DNA of 64,000 nt from Pseudomonas sp. CFBP 13711 (GTDB taxonomy: Bacteria; Pseudomonadota; Gammaproteobacteria; Pseudomonadales; Pseudomonadaceae). Below, in pieces: positions 1-8,967 of this stretch. The stretch's first letter is position 1. Each line of letters starts with the position of its first letter. A program made the translations under genes and the position numbers. Below the pieces are notes generated by a model. It ran no database searches, was not told the DNA's origin, and saw only the letters and a list, made by a program, of their open reading frames with translations. Location: assembly GCF_014842265.1 (NCBI RefSeq), contig NZ_JACYVI010000011.1:124001-188000 (forward strand). The letters run 5' to 3'.

Positions 1-1
1 C

Positions 2-472
2 ATCCCGGTCCACGGCCCGGTGGACCCGGAAGGGCTGTCGGACCTGTACAAACACCCCGGCATTCTCGATTTCAGTCAGCCCTTCATGCCGTTCGAAAGC
101 CGCGCCCTGGGCGAACTGCAAGTCACCGCGCTGCCGCTGCTGCACTCCAAACCGACGCTGGGTTACCTGCTGGAAGGCGGTGGCCGCCGCATCGCCTATC
201 TCACCGACACCGTCGGTTTGCCCCACGACACTCAGACCTTCTTGCAACGCCAGGCGCTCGACGTGCTGGTCCTCGACTGCTCCATGCCGCCGCAACCGCA
301 GACGCCGCGCAACCACAACGACCTGAACCTGGCGCTGCAGATCGTTGAAGCGCTCAAGCCCGATCAGGCCGTGTTGACCCATGTCGGGCATGCGCTGGGT
401 GCGTGGTTGCTGGAGCATGCCGCAGAGCTGCCCGACCACATTCGGGTGGCGCGGGACGCAATGGAGGTCTGA
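2..472 (+). CDS. phnP: PhnP-type phosphodiesterase, 5' truncated
   Basis: This is the C-terminal part (about 156 residues) of a metallo-beta-lactamase-fold hydrolase; the frame is open to the left edge, so the start and the N-terminal metal ligands lie outside the window. Visible family features are HSK, YLTDT, DCSMPP, RNHND and the late histidine motif LTHVGH, in the same order and spacing I recall for E. coli PhnP. PhnP hydrolyses 5-phosphoribosyl 1,2-cyclic phosphate to the 1,5-bisphosphate in the cytoplasmic C-P lyase pathway for phosphonates. The rest of a phn operon would be expected to the left. A generic MBL-fold phosphodiesterase is the alternative. Confidence 0.82.
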   Translation: MPVHGPVDPEGLSDLYKHPGILDFSQPFMPFESRALGELQVTALPLLHSKPTLGYLLEGGGRRIAYLTDTVGLPHDTQTFLQRQALDVLVLDCSMPPQPQTPRNHNDLNLALQIVEALKPDQAVLTHVGHALGAWLLEHAAELPDHIRVARDAMEV

Positions 473-594
473 ACGTTTGGCCAGTCGTCCTATAACCACC
501 TGTCGCCCATGTCGGTTAGACCTCGGTCCGGCTTCAACTTTTCCCTGTCACGGCCGTTGCAAATGTAGCCCTACATTTCCTTCGGAGCTTGACC

Positions 595-2601
595 ATGTCG
601 TTGATTCCCCGCCGTATTGCTGGACGAATGACCTTGGGGATCCTGACATTGCTGATTCTCACGGCCGTCGCGATTTTCGCGGTCATGACCCTGGGGGGCA
701 AACCCCAACTGGTGGCAGCCGGCACCGAGTCGGCGGAGCAGTCAGCCAGCGCCATTACCCGTCAGCTGGCGTTGCCATTGAGCCGCATCGAGGGGACCGC
801 TGCCGCCATGGCGCTGCTGGCCGAGACACTGCCCCACGAAGAAACCCTGTACATGAGCAATTTCCCCGGCTTGATCGACAGCCAGGGGGATTCCGCCATC
901 GCCGGTGGCGGCGTGTGGCCGGAGCCCAATGCCTTTTCCCCAGGCACCGAACGTCGCAGTTTTTTCTGGGCTCGAGACGCCAGCAACCGACTGGGCTTCT
1001 CGGACGAATACAATCAGGCCAAAACGCCGCCTTATCAGGCTGAATCCTGGTACACCGGGGCCAAGTCCGCACCGGCGGGCCGTTGCGTCTGGTCCGATGC
1101 TTATCAGGACCCGGTCAGCGGCGTGGCAATGACCACCTGCAGCGTGCCTTATCGGGCGCAGGGCGCGTTCGCCGGTGTCGCGACCATCGATTTGAAACTT
1201 GATGGTCTGGCAGCTTTCCTCAAAGAGAAAGGCGGCGTTATGGACGGCTACGCATTTGCGGTCGATCCTTCAGGGAATTTGCTGTATTTCCCCGATGCGA
1301 AGGGCACCAAGGGCCTGCTGACCATTACCGGTTTGAGCCAGGAACAACCCTGGTTGAAGCCGGTGGCTGATCAGCTCGCGAGCAACACTTCGGCCCTCTC
1401 GACCCTGAGGATTGAGCACGACGGTCGGCTCAACGGCCCGGCCTACGTCACCCTCGCGACCATGGCCGGCACGGGCTGGCGCATTGGGCTGGTGACCCCG
1501 GAAGCCCGCGTCGTCGGCCTGGCCAACCGCCTCACCGGCCAGATTCTGTTGTTTCTGCTGCCGCTGCTTGGCGTGCTGCTGGGTCTGGCCTGGCTGGCCG
1601 GCAAGCGCCTGTTGGCTCAACTGGAGGAAACCACCGCGCAGATATCCAGTCTGGGGCAGGGCGGTCAGATCGATACTCAACTGGCCATCGTGCGGGCCGA
1701 CGAGATCGGCGCGCTGCGTGAGTCGGTCAACCGCTATGCCGGTTCCCTGCGCGACATGCTGCACCGCATCGCCGAGGAGTCGGTGTCTCTGGAACGCCAG
1801 GCCAACGAGCTGGCGCAGCTGTCCCAAGGCGTCGCCGAGCGGGCCGAATCCCAGCGTCAGGACAACACCTTACTGGCGACCGCAATCACCGAGATGTCGG
1901 CCAGTGCCAACGAAGTCGCCCAGAACACCACCGACTGCTCCGACACCGCACGCCGTTCCCTGGGCGATGCGCAGAAAAGCCAGGATCAGGTCAACAGCAA
2001 CAGCCAGTCCATCGAAGTGCTGGCAACGGACATTGCCGGCGCGGCGGGCGCGATCACCCAATTGGGCGATGACATCGAACGCGTGGGCAGCGTGCTGGAG
2101 GTGATCAAATCGATCTCCCAACAGACCAATCTGCTGGCCCTGAACGCCGCGATCGAAGCGGCGCGTGCAGGTGAGCAAGGGCGCGGCTTTGCGGTGGTGG
2201 CTGATGAGGTGCGCACGCTGGCCGGGAGAACCCAGGCCTCGGCGAACGAAATCCAGGAGATGATCTCGCAACTGCGTCAGGCCTCCAGTGCGGCGGTCTC
2301 GACGATGCAGAACGGCGCCCATCGCACCCGTGAGTCGGTGCAGCAGGCGGTTAATGTTGCCGCCACACTGGGCACCACCGTCTTCAGCTTCGACGACATC
2401 GTCCAGCGCGCCCATCAAATCGCCGTGGCCGCCCAGGAGCAGAGCCACGTCACTCACGAAATCAATGAGCTGGCGGTGCGCATCCACGCCTCCAGCGAAC
2501 AAGGCGCCCGGGATGCCGGCACCCTGCGCGAACTGGGCAAAGGCATGCAGTCGATCTCCGGTCGTCTGGGTGCGTTGAGCCGCGGAGGCAGCCAGGGCTG
2601 A
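595..2601 (+). CDS. Methyl-accepting chemotaxis protein with periplasmic Cache domain
   Basis: The protein has 668 residues. A first membrane segment spans about residues 10-33, then a periplasmic double-Cache-type ligand domain (about 35-300), a second membrane segment (about 315-336), a HAMP-like linker and a cytoplasmic signalling coiled coil. The hairpin tip is the highly conserved QQTNLLALNAAIEAARAGEQ block near residue 510-530. It should sense an extracellular small molecule, often an amino or organic acid for Cache receptors, and signal to CheA/CheW. The start is the ATG at 595, with GGAG just upstream; a longer reading from a TTG at 589 adds only two residues. No C-terminal CheR-docking pentapeptide is visible. 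It stands alone, not in a che operon. The ligand is not predictable from the sequence. Confidence 0.93.
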   Translation: MSLIPRRIAGRMTLGILTLLILTAVAIFAVMTLGGKPQLVAAGTESAEQSASAITRQLALPLSRIEGTAAAMALLAETLPHEETLYMSNFPGLIDSQGDSAIAGGGVWPEPNAFSPGTERRSFFWARDASNRLGFSDEYNQAKTPPYQAESWYTGAKSAPAGRCVWSDAYQDPVSGVAMTTCSVPYRAQGAFAGVATIDLKLDGLAAFLKEKGGVMDGYAFAVDPSGNLLYFPDAKGTKGLLTITGLSQEQPWLKPVADQLASNTSALSTLRIEHDGRLNGPAYVTLATMAGTGWRIGLVTPEARVVGLANRLTGQILLFLLPLLGVLLGLAWLAGKRLLAQLEETTAQISSLGQGGQIDTQLAIVRADEIGALRESVNRYAGSLRDMLHRIAEESVSLERQANELAQLSQGVAERAESQRQDNTLLATAITEMSASANEVAQNTTDCSDTARRSLGDAQKSQDQVNSNSQSIEVLATDIAGAAGAITQLGDDIERVGSVLEVIKSISQQTNLLALNAAIEAARAGEQGRGFAVVADEVRTLAGRTQASANEIQEMISQLRQASSAAVSTMQNGAHRTRESVQQAVNVAATLGTTVFSFDDIVQRAHQIAVAAQEQSHVTHEINELAVRIHASSEQGARDAGTLRELGKGMQSISGRLGALSRGGSQG

Positions 2602-2661
2602 GGCATCTTGCGCGCTGGTTAGGCCGGGCGTGAGCACGATCAAATCTTCAGCGTCCGACAC

Positions 2662-3009
2662 GCCGTCTTCGTGAGCAAGCTCACTCCCACAGGGATGGTG
2701 GTTGCCAAGAGATTGATGGCGTCCACACCGGCCTCTTCCCGGCTAAAGCCGGTCCCACTAAAACACCGCTTGCGGTCATTAGGACCGGCTTCAGCCTGGG
2801 ATGGACGCGGAGCGTCCCGGGATGCATGCCCACGCGGAGTGTGGGCACGATCAGACAAACGCCGTCTTCGTGAGCAAGCTCACTCCCACATGGATGGTGG
2901 TTGCCAGGAAATTGATGGCGTCCACACCGGCCTCTTCCCGGCTGAAGACGGTCCCACTAACACACCCCGCGCGGTCAGCAATCCTGTGGGACCGGCTTCA
3001 GCCGGGAAG
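2662..3009. repeat. Tandem pair of REPIN-containing modules (199-bp offset)
   Basis: Two copies of a roughly 140-bp unit start at 2662 and 2861. Each begins with the perfect palindrome GTGAGCAAGCTCAC (2671-2684 and 2870-2883) followed by CTCCCACA-type sequence, then carries an inverted pair of REP hairpins of the CCGGCT-CAGCCGG kind (2735-2758 with 2781-2800; 2934-2957 with 2986-3009). Between the copies (about 2799-2857) are short palindromes around GGACGCGGAGCGTCC and CCCACGCGGAGTGTGGG. These are typical intergenic REP/REPIN elements of Pseudomonas, mobilised in trans by a RAYT transposase (family knowledge); no RAYT gene is in the window. Confidence 0.85.
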
Positions 3010-3011
3010 CT

Positions 3012-3330
3012 CTTGATCTGCTTTTGATCTTGATCTTCATACACAAAAGGCTCAGTCACCGCCAATCGCGACTTGGGTGCAGGCTGAACGCAGGTCTCGT
3101 GGAGTGGGCCGAGCCGCATGGATGCGGCGAGAGCGCCGTCAGGACATGGATGTCCGTTCGGCGCGGGCCCACGGAGCGAGATCGGAGTGAAGGAACCCTG
3201 ACGAAGGAAGGGCCAAACCAAGAGCAAGCACCCTTGGTTACTTGGGGTGCTTTTCCAAGTAACTCGCCGAAGGCGAAACCGAGGCCGTTAGGCCGACGCC
3301 CTCGATCTTGATCCTGATCTCGCGAAGCGC
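3012..3330. repeat. Long intergenic repeat element with GATCTTGATC-rich ends
   Basis: A block of about 300 bp lies between the REPINs and the next gene. Both ends carry GATCTTGATC-type direct repeats (3027-3036 and 3304-3313). The interior has short palindromes such as GCCGCATGGATGCGGC and GGACATGGATGTCC (about 3112-3152). Open frames cross it on both strands, but none has a ribosome-binding site or a recognisable domain. From memory it resembles long dispersed intergenic repeats of fluorescens-group genomes, which are often mis-annotated as hypothetical proteins; copy number cannot be checked here. Confidence 0.55.
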
Positions 3331-3416
3331 AAACAAGCACATATCTCCAATCCAGCCCCGCCACGAGCGACTACGCTCAACCTTCCCCCCGCACCCTATC
3401 CCGAGGACCGCATCCC

Positions 3417-4238
3417 ATGACCACCCTGACCCTGAAAGACGGCACCGAATTCTTCTACAAAGACTGGGGCACCGGCCAGCCGATCGTCTTCTCCCATGGC
3501 TGGCCCCTCGACGGCGACGCATGGGATGCACAAATGCTCTTCCTCGGCCAGCACGGCTACCGCGTCATCGCCCACGACCGCCGTGGCCACGGCCGCTCCG
3601 GCCAGACCTGGGACGGCAACGACATGGACACCTACGCCGACGACCTCGCCCAACTGTTCGACGCCCTCGACCTCAAAGACGCCATCATGATCGGCCACTC
3701 CACCGGCGGCGGTGAAGTCGCCCGCTACATCGGCCGCCACGGCACCGCCCGCGTTGCCAAAGCCGTCCTCATCGGCGCCGTGCCACCCCTCATGCTCAAA
3801 ACCGACGCCAACCCCGAAGGCCTGCCCATCGACGTGTTTGATGGCATCCGCGCCGGCTTCACCGCCGACCGCTCGCAATTCTTCAAGGATCTGGCCGTGC
3901 CATTCTTCGGCTTCAACCGCGACGGCGTGAAAACCTCCCAGGGCGCCATCGACGCGTTCTGGTCCATCGGCATGCTCGGCAGCGTCAAAGGCGAATTCGA
4001 TTGCATCAAGGCATTCTCGGAAACCGACTTCACCGAAGACCTGAAAAAGATCGACGTGCCAACCCTGATCCTGCACGGCGATGACGACCAGATCGTCCCG
4101 ATCGTCGCGTCCGGCTACAAGAGTCACGAGTTGGTAGAAGGCTCGACATTGCACGTGGTCAAGGGTGGTTCCCACGGCATGTGCACGGTTCAGGCGGAAG
4201 AGATCAACGCGATCCTGCTGGACTTCATCAAGGGCTGA
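3417..4238 (+). CDS. Alpha/beta hydrolase of the arylesterase / non-haem chloroperoxidase family
   Basis: A 273-residue cytoplasmic hydrolase, the usual size for the cofactor-free haloperoxidase/aryl esterase family. The oxyanion-region motif SHGWPLDG is at 26-33, the nucleophile elbow GHSTGGG puts the serine at 95, the acid is D224 in HGDDDQIVP, and the histidine is H253 in GGSHGMC. These match the Ser-Asp-His layout of Pseudomonas fluorescens aryl esterase. Members hydrolyse aryl esters or lactones and show promiscuous perhydrolase activity; the physiological substrate is unknown. GAGGA lies 9 bases before the ATG. It is a monocistronic gene facing moaA, with an inverted repeat between them. 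Confidence 0.9.
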   Translation: MTTLTLKDGTEFFYKDWGTGQPIVFSHGWPLDGDAWDAQMLFLGQHGYRVIAHDRRGHGRSGQTWDGNDMDTYADDLAQLFDALDLKDAIMIGHSTGGGEVARYIGRHGTARVAKAVLIGAVPPLMLKTDANPEGLPIDVFDGIRAGFTADRSQFFKDLAVPFFGFNRDGVKTSQGAIDAFWSIGMLGSVKGEFDCIKAFSETDFTEDLKKIDVPTLILHGDDDQIVPIVASGYKSHELVEGSTLHVVKGGSHGMCTVQAEEINAILLDFIKG

Positions 4239-4268
4239 TCAGCCTGTCCGGCAAGGACTGGCAGTCTC

Positions 4269-4317
4269 GGGGCTGGGGGCTGCCAGGCGTTTCATGAGGC
4301 GCTGACAGCTCAGCCCC
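4269..4317. terminator. Inverted repeat between convergent genes, probable bidirectional terminator
   Basis: GGGGCTG at 4269-4275 pairs with CAGCCCC at 4311-4317, with a further internal hairpin between. It sits in the 90-bp gap between the hydrolase and the convergent moaA. There is no clear T tract, so its efficiency is uncertain. Confidence 0.45.
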
Positions 4318-4327
4318 AAGGGCGTAT

Positions 4328-5326
4328 TCAGCCGCCGGTCATGTTCATGAAGCGCACCACCTGCACGTCATCGTTGAGCTCGAAGTTGTGCTTCCACGGC
4401 TTCAATTGCATGGCGTTGACGATGGCTTTCTCGAGCTTGTCCGGCTGCCCCGGATTGGCCCGCAGCACGGCTTTCAGATCGGCGGAATGCTCGTTACCCA
4501 GGCACAACAGCAAACGACCTTCCACCGTGACCCGAACACGGTTACAGGTTGCGCAGAAGTTGTGGCTGTGGGGCGAGATGAAGCCGATGCGGATGTGCGG
4601 CGCTTCAGCCACTCGCCAGTAGCGCGAAGGCCCGGACGTGGTTTCAGTCGAGTGCACCAGGGTGTAGCGCTCGGCGATGCGTTCGCGCACCTGCTCGCTG
4701 GAGTAGAACGACTCGGCGCGGCTGTGCTCGCTGATCGTGCCCAGCGGCATCTCTTCGATGAAGGTGATATCGACGCCGCGATCGATGGCGAAGGCGACTA
4801 GATCATTAATCTCGTGGTCGTTGCGGCCCTGCATCACTACGCAGTTGAGCTTGGTGCGCTCGAAACCCGCCGCATTGGCAGCGTCGATCCCGGCGATGAC
4901 CTTGCTCAGATCACCGGTGCGGGTCAACTCCTTGAAGCGCGCCGGGTCCAGGCTGTCGAGGCTGATGTTGAGGCGCTTGAGGCCAGCTTCGAACAGCGGC
5001 ACGGCGAGTTTGTCCAGCTGCGAGCCGTTGGTGGTCATGCACAGTTCGCGTAGGCCGGGCAGGGCGGCGATGCTGCGAACCAGCCCGACGATGCCGGAGC
5101 GCACCAGTGGCTCACCACCGGTCAGGCGAATCTTCTTTGTGCCGAGCGCCACGAAGCGCTCGGCCAACTGATGGATTTCTTCGAGGGAGAGAATCTGCTG
5201 ACGCGGCAGGAACGTCATGTCCTCGGCCATGCAATACACGCAGCGAAAATCGCAGCGATCCGTGACCGACATGCGGACGTAATCGACCTTGCGTGAATAG
5301 CTGTCCATCAGGACTCGATCTGACAT
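4328..5326 (-). CDS. moaA: GTP 3',8-cyclase MoaA
   Basis: A 332-residue radical-SAM enzyme that, with MoaC, converts GTP to cyclic pyranopterin monophosphate, the first step of molybdenum cofactor synthesis. The N-terminal radical-SAM cluster ligands are C25, C29 and C32 (CDFRCVYC), the SAM-binding GGEP is at 70-73, the C-terminal substrate-binding cluster ligands are C258, C261 and C275, and the protein ends in the diagnostic GG tail. All catalytic elements are present and the length is normal. It lies 74 bp downstream of, and co-directional with, the FNT channel gene, which fits a molybdoenzyme (nitrate or formate metabolism) context. Pseudomonas genomes often carry more than one moaA copy. 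Confidence 0.97.
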   Translation of the reverse strand: MSDRVLMDSYSRKVDYVRMSVTDRCDFRCVYCMAEDMTFLPRQQILSLEEIHQLAERFVALGTKKIRLTGGEPLVRSGIVGLVRSIAALPGLRELCMTTNGSQLDKLAVPLFEAGLKRLNISLDSLDPARFKELTRTGDLSKVIAGIDAANAAGFERTKLNCVVMQGRNDHEINDLVAFAIDRGVDITFIEEMPLGTISEHSRAESFYSSEQVRERIAERYTLVHSTETTSGPSRYWRVAEAPHIRIGFISPHSHNFCATCNRVRVTVEGRLLLCLGNEHSADLKAVLRANPGQPDKLEKAIVNAMQLKPWKHNFELNDDVQVVRFMNMTGG

Positions 5327-5400
5327 TGATTACTCTCACAACGTGACGCGTGGCAGAAACAGGGTGCGCGCCTGCAGCAACGAAGCGCGCGGCTGCAGCG

Positions 5401-6228
5401 TTAAATCTGGCGACCGGTCTGCTGCTCGATACTCGCTGCAGCGACGCCGGTGGCCGAAGCCTGAATGGCTTTCGAATAGGACACGTAATACGCGAGCCCG
5501 ACGAAAATTGCACCCCCCACGGCGTTGCCCAGGAACACCGCGACGAAGTTTTCAACGAAATCGGTCCAGCTCAGGGCGTCGGCAAAGATCGCCGCCGGGA
5601 TCACGAACATATTGGCGACGACGTGCTGGAAGCCGATGGCGACGAAGGCCATGATCGGGAACCACATGGCAACGACCTTCCCGGTCACGTCTTTGCTGGC
5701 GTATGACAACCAGACCGCCAGGCACACCAGCCAGTTGCAACCAATGCCGGAAATAAACGCCTGGCTGAAATCAGCGCTGGCCTTGGCCTTGGCGATGGCC
5801 AGGGTCTTGGCCAGGTACGCACCTTCCGTCAGGCCCAGCACATGGCCGAAGAAGTAGGCGACGAACAACGCGCCCAGCAGGTTGGCGAAGGTGACCAGCG
5901 CCCAGTTCCGAGCCACCGCCGACAGCGGCACCCGACCGGCAAACATCGCCGTCGGCAGGCTCATCATGTTGCCCGTGAGCAGCTCGCCGCCGGCGAGGAT
6001 CACCAGAATCAGACCCAGCGGAAACACCGCCGCGCCCAACAGGTTGCCCAATGAGGCCCACTGCGGCGGGATCATCGTGCTGACATGGATGTCCAGCAAA
6101 AAGCCCAGGGCGATGAACGCCCCTGCGAGAAAGCCCAGCACCAGGATCGCCGGGGTCGGCAGATGGGTCTTCTTGACGCCGGCCTCGATGGTGATCTCGG
6201 CGATCTGCTGCGGTGTATTGATGGACAT
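5401..6228 (-). CDS. Formate/nitrite transporter (FNT) family channel
   Basis: A 275-residue inner-membrane protein with six predicted membrane helices. It has the FNT hallmarks GGELLTGNM in the first half-repeat, the central SGIGCNWLVCLAVW segment and GFQHVVANM in the second half-repeat. FNT proteins (FocA, NirC, YrhG) form pentamers that pass formate, nitrite or hydrosulfide as the weak acid. Which anion this one carries cannot be told. It is upstream of moaA on the same strand, so co-transcription is plausible. The 5' leader to the next gene is about 320 bp; I looked for an ANR/FNR box there and did not find a convincing one. Confidence 0.93.
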   Translation of the reverse strand: MSINTPQQIAEITIEAGVKKTHLPTPAILVLGFLAGAFIALGFLLDIHVSTMIPPQWASLGNLLGAAVFPLGLILVILAGGELLTGNMMSLPTAMFAGRVPLSAVARNWALVTFANLLGALFVAYFFGHVLGLTEGAYLAKTLAIAKAKASADFSQAFISGIGCNWLVCLAVWLSYASKDVTGKVVAMWFPIMAFVAIGFQHVVANMFVIPAAIFADALSWTDFVENFVAVFLGNAVGGAIFVGLAYYVSYSKAIQASATGVAAASIEQQTGRQI

Positions 6229-6547
6229 AGGCTTTCAGGCTCGCAAGCAATGAACCGCGCCACGACGGAATGAGCCGTGACGCGAAAACGAAGGAGGGGT
6301 TCAAGCATCCAGTCTTGGTGCGCGGGAGTGTCAGCCGACACGGCGCCGATCTCTGATGGGCGCGCCGCTGCGACGTTAAAACGCATGGCAGAGGGCGCCC
6401 AAAAGGCCTGATCAATTAGTGAGCACGCTACCGATCGGGCTCTTGAGCGTCCAATCGCTTGTTCCGATAGGGTCATCGACGCTGTCTATCACGAGGGTTT
6501 TAGTCACAAGGCCAGCTCTGCAAATCAATGCGGTCGCGATCCCTGCG
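6229..6547. other. Intergenic region upstream of the FNT gene
   Basis: About 320 bp between the FNT start and the end of the antiporter gene, both on the minus strand. It must contain the FNT promoter. I see no convincing gene, REP element, FNR/ANR box or strong terminator in it. Confidence 0.4.
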
Positions 6548-7897
6548 CTAGTCTTTGCTGTCTTTGGTGATGCTGCGCTCGTAGCGCTCCAGCAGCGGCT
6601 GAATGCTGATCCCGTGCAGAAGAATACTCAACGCGACTACCGACAGCGTCAGGCTGATGGTGGTGTGGACCGCCTCGGTCGGCAGACCATGGGTCAGCGC
6701 ATAGCACAGGTAATACAGCGTGCCGATGCCGCGAATGCCGAACCAGCCCACCAGCGCTTTCTGCGGCCGAGTGAGCAATTTGCCACTGATCAGCAGCCAC
6801 ACGCTCAAGGGCCGGATCACGCAGAACAACGCCAGGCCCAGACCGACGGCGCGCCAGTCCCAGTAACTGGCGAGGGCCGCGCCGAGAAGGGTGATCAGCA
6901 GCACCTCCATGGCGCGCTCCACCAGGCTGCCGAACACCATCATGTCGCCCATCATCACGCCGGCGGCGAGTTGACTGTCGGACAGCGAATCACGGTCGCC
7001 CATGATCGCCGACTCCGGATCGCTGTGGGTGTGTCCCACCACCGGAATGGCCACGTGTTCCGACGGCACTTCCGACTGGGTGGTGTTGGACTCGGCGTGA
7101 CGCACGCCAATGCCCGCCGCGAACACCGCCAGGAATCCATAGGCGCCCAGGCCTTCGGCGGTGACATAGGCAATCGCAATCAGCGCCAGGGCGAGGAAGT
7201 CATTCGGCGACAGGGTGCTGTCGGCGTTCTTGATGCGCAGGTAGATCATCAGATGCCCGACGCCACGGCCCAGGCCGTAACCCAGCATCAGCCCGACGGG
7301 CACGCCCCAGATGATGTTTTTCAGCAGCCAGCCCTGGGTCCAGTCGAAATCCGAAAAACCGTGGGTGATGAACATCAGCGCGAAAATCACGAAGGGGAAC
7401 GCGGTGCCGTCGTTGAGCCCGGCCTCACCGGACAGGCCGAAGCGCACCCTGTCCAGGTCCTGGGCGCTGTTGACCTGGACCAGCCCCGCCAGCACCGGGT
7501 CGGTGGGCGAGAGCATGGCGCCGAGCAACAGCGCGATCGGCCATGACAGGCCGAACAGGTAATGGGCGGTCAGGCTGACGCCGGCAATGGTCGCCAGCAT
7601 CACCGGTCCGGCCAGCAAATACGCCGAATGCCAGGCGCCACGGTGCAGGGGCAGGCGCAGCTTGATGCCGGTGTTGAACAGGGAAAACAGCACGGCGATT
7701 TCAGTCAGGCGTTCAAGCCAGTGGCGTGCGTCGCGAACGTCGAGCTGCGCGATGTCCAGGCCCCAGGGCCCGATCGCGGCGCCAAACGCCAGACACACCG
7801 CCGACGTCGTGACCGGCAGCCAGCGCAGGTAAGAAGAAGTCAGTGCCAGCAGCATCAGGAGGACACCGAAGACGGTCATGCAAAGAATGAAACTCAT
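6548..7897 (-). CDS. CPA1/NhaP-type Na+(K+)/H+ antiporter
   Basis: A 449-residue, strongly hydrophobic inner-membrane protein with about 12 helices. The core antiporter motifs are present: the LLLGAMLSPTDPVLAG segment and the FGLSGEAGLNDGTAFPF segment, which carries the acidic residues used for cation/proton exchange in NhaP and NhaP2 proteins. A hydrophilic histidine-containing loop (about residues 265-300) lies in the middle. It probably exports Na+ or K+ in exchange for protons for pH and salt homeostasis. It has no long C-terminal cytoplasmic regulatory domain, unlike KefC-type proteins. It is divergent from the DUF6434-type gene at 8086. Confidence 0.92.
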   Translation of the reverse strand: MSFILCMTVFGVLLMLLALTSSYLRWLPVTTSAVCLAFGAAIGPWGLDIAQLDVRDARHWLERLTEIAVLFSLFNTGIKLRLPLHRGAWHSAYLLAGPVMLATIAGVSLTAHYLFGLSWPIALLLGAMLSPTDPVLAGLVQVNSAQDLDRVRFGLSGEAGLNDGTAFPFVIFALMFITHGFSDFDWTQGWLLKNIIWGVPVGLMLGYGLGRGVGHLMIYLRIKNADSTLSPNDFLALALIAIAYVTAEGLGAYGFLAVFAAGIGVRHAESNTTQSEVPSEHVAIPVVGHTHSDPESAIMGDRDSLSDSQLAAGVMMGDMMVFGSLVERAMEVLLITLLGAALASYWDWRAVGLGLALFCVIRPLSVWLLISGKLLTRPQKALVGWFGIRGIGTLYYLCYALTHGLPTEAVHTTISLTLSVVALSILLHGISIQPLLERYERSITKDSKD

Positions 7898-8085
7898 GCG
7901 GATACATCATCAGTCAATGGGCGGGAATGACTGTGTGACTGTGAGAGGGGGGGATAGTTGAAATAAATGTGGAATGGATCCCGCGACCGGCGCACTGCCT
8001 TGCCTGGCGCCTGTCGCTCGGTCTGACCCATACGTATTTCCCGACTAGACTGTGCGGCGCCCCCCCTTACTTGGACCAAGTCCCC

Positions 8086-8301
8086 ATGGCCTTCGATTGG
8101 CACAGCGAATCCCTTTCCCGAGACACCCCTGTCACCCAGGATTACCGCAATACCCAGAACGTGCGCCGGTTCATGACCGCGCAGTGCGGGCCGGCCTTCA
8201 AGTTCGACCGCGACTTCATGGCCTGGATACGCAACGACAGCGCCAAGACCCTGGGCGATGTTGCGGATGAATGGCAACGGCGCCACGGCTATAAAGCCTG
8301 A
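8086..8301 (+). CDS. Small DUF6434-type protein
   Basis: A 71-residue soluble protein. The conserved block TPVTQDYRNTQNVRRF, then FKFDRDFMAWI and KTLGDVADEWQRR, is what I recall for the DUF6434 family, which is sometimes fused to SAP domains and has no firmly assigned function. The start is taken at the ATG at 8086, where homology begins; the longer frame upstream has no ribosome-binding site. Its stop overlaps an alternative ATG (8301) of the following glutathione-transferase-like gene, so the two are probably translated from one mRNA. Confidence 0.8.
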   Translation: MAFDWHSESLSRDTPVTQDYRNTQNVRRFMTAQCGPAFKFDRDFMAWIRNDSAKTLGDVADEWQRRHGYKA

Positions 8302-8318
8302 TGAGAGCGGGAGACAGC

Positions 8319-8945
8319 ATGTTCAGATTATTCGGGGCCGACAGATCCGGCTCAGCCGCTATTGAGATCGCGCTCACGCTGTGCGGCGCCGATTACCGCT
8401 TGATGGGCGCAAGTTCATGGGAAGCCGGTGCAGGGCAGGACGAGCTGAAGCGCCTGAACCCGTTGATGCAGGTGCCGACGCTGGTCATCCCCGGCGGCGG
8501 AGTGATGACGGAGAGCGCGGCCATCCTCACGCACCTGGGCCTGGCCTTTCCGCTGTCCGGCCTGCTGTCTTCAGAGACCCTTGAGCGTGCCCAGCAACTC
8601 CGGGCCCTGGCTTACCTCACCACCAATTGTTACGCGTCCATCGGCCTGATCGATTATCCGGAGCGGTGGCTGCCTGACGCCGAGCCTGGCAAATTAGACC
8701 GATTGGTCGCAGGTGCCAGGAGCAAGCTGCACAGCCAGTGGGACGTGCTCGCCGATGTGTTTTACAACTCGGTAGCCTGGCATCCTCATGCGCCTGGCGC
8801 CGTCGAAATCCTCGCCTGCGTGGTCAGCCAGTGGAGTGGGGCGCGGGAACACCTCCGGGCATCCCGCCCCGAGTTTCATGGGGCCCTGGAGGTCGTCGAT
8901 CACCACCCCGTCATAAATGGGGTGCTACAGCGGCACGGTTGGTGA
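8319..8945 (+). CDS. Glutathione S-transferase family protein
   Basis: A 208-residue cytoplasmic protein with a thioredoxin-like N-terminal domain (about 1-78) and an all-helical C-terminal domain. The QVPTLV segment with the cis-proline and the ESAAIL motif (the SNAIL-like glutathione gamma-glutamyl site) are visible. The N-terminal active-site position follows RLFGADRSGSAA, so a serine-type enzyme is likely. The start is taken at 8319 because GGAG lies 5-6 bases upstream; an in-frame ATG at 8301 overlaps the previous stop. The substrate is unknown. Confidence 0.82.
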   Translation: MFRLFGADRSGSAAIEIALTLCGADYRLMGASSWEAGAGQDELKRLNPLMQVPTLVIPGGGVMTESAAILTHLGLAFPLSGLLSSETLERAQQLRALAYLTTNCYASIGLIDYPERWLPDAEPGKLDRLVAGARSKLHSQWDVLADVFYNSVAWHPHAPGAVEILACVVSQWSGAREHLRASRPEFHGALEVVDHHPVINGVLQRHGW

Positions 8946-8967
8946 GGTGAGATCAGCGGGTGATGAA

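Noticed and set aside
2880..3364. Open frames in the repeat block (115 and 102 codons, minus strand)
   Set aside because: They lie wholly within repeat DNA, lack ribosome-binding sites and resemble commonly mis-annotated hypotheticals.
6400..6425. TGATCAATTA as an ANR/FNR box for the FNT gene
   Set aside because: It does not match TTGAT-N4-ATCAA on either strand.
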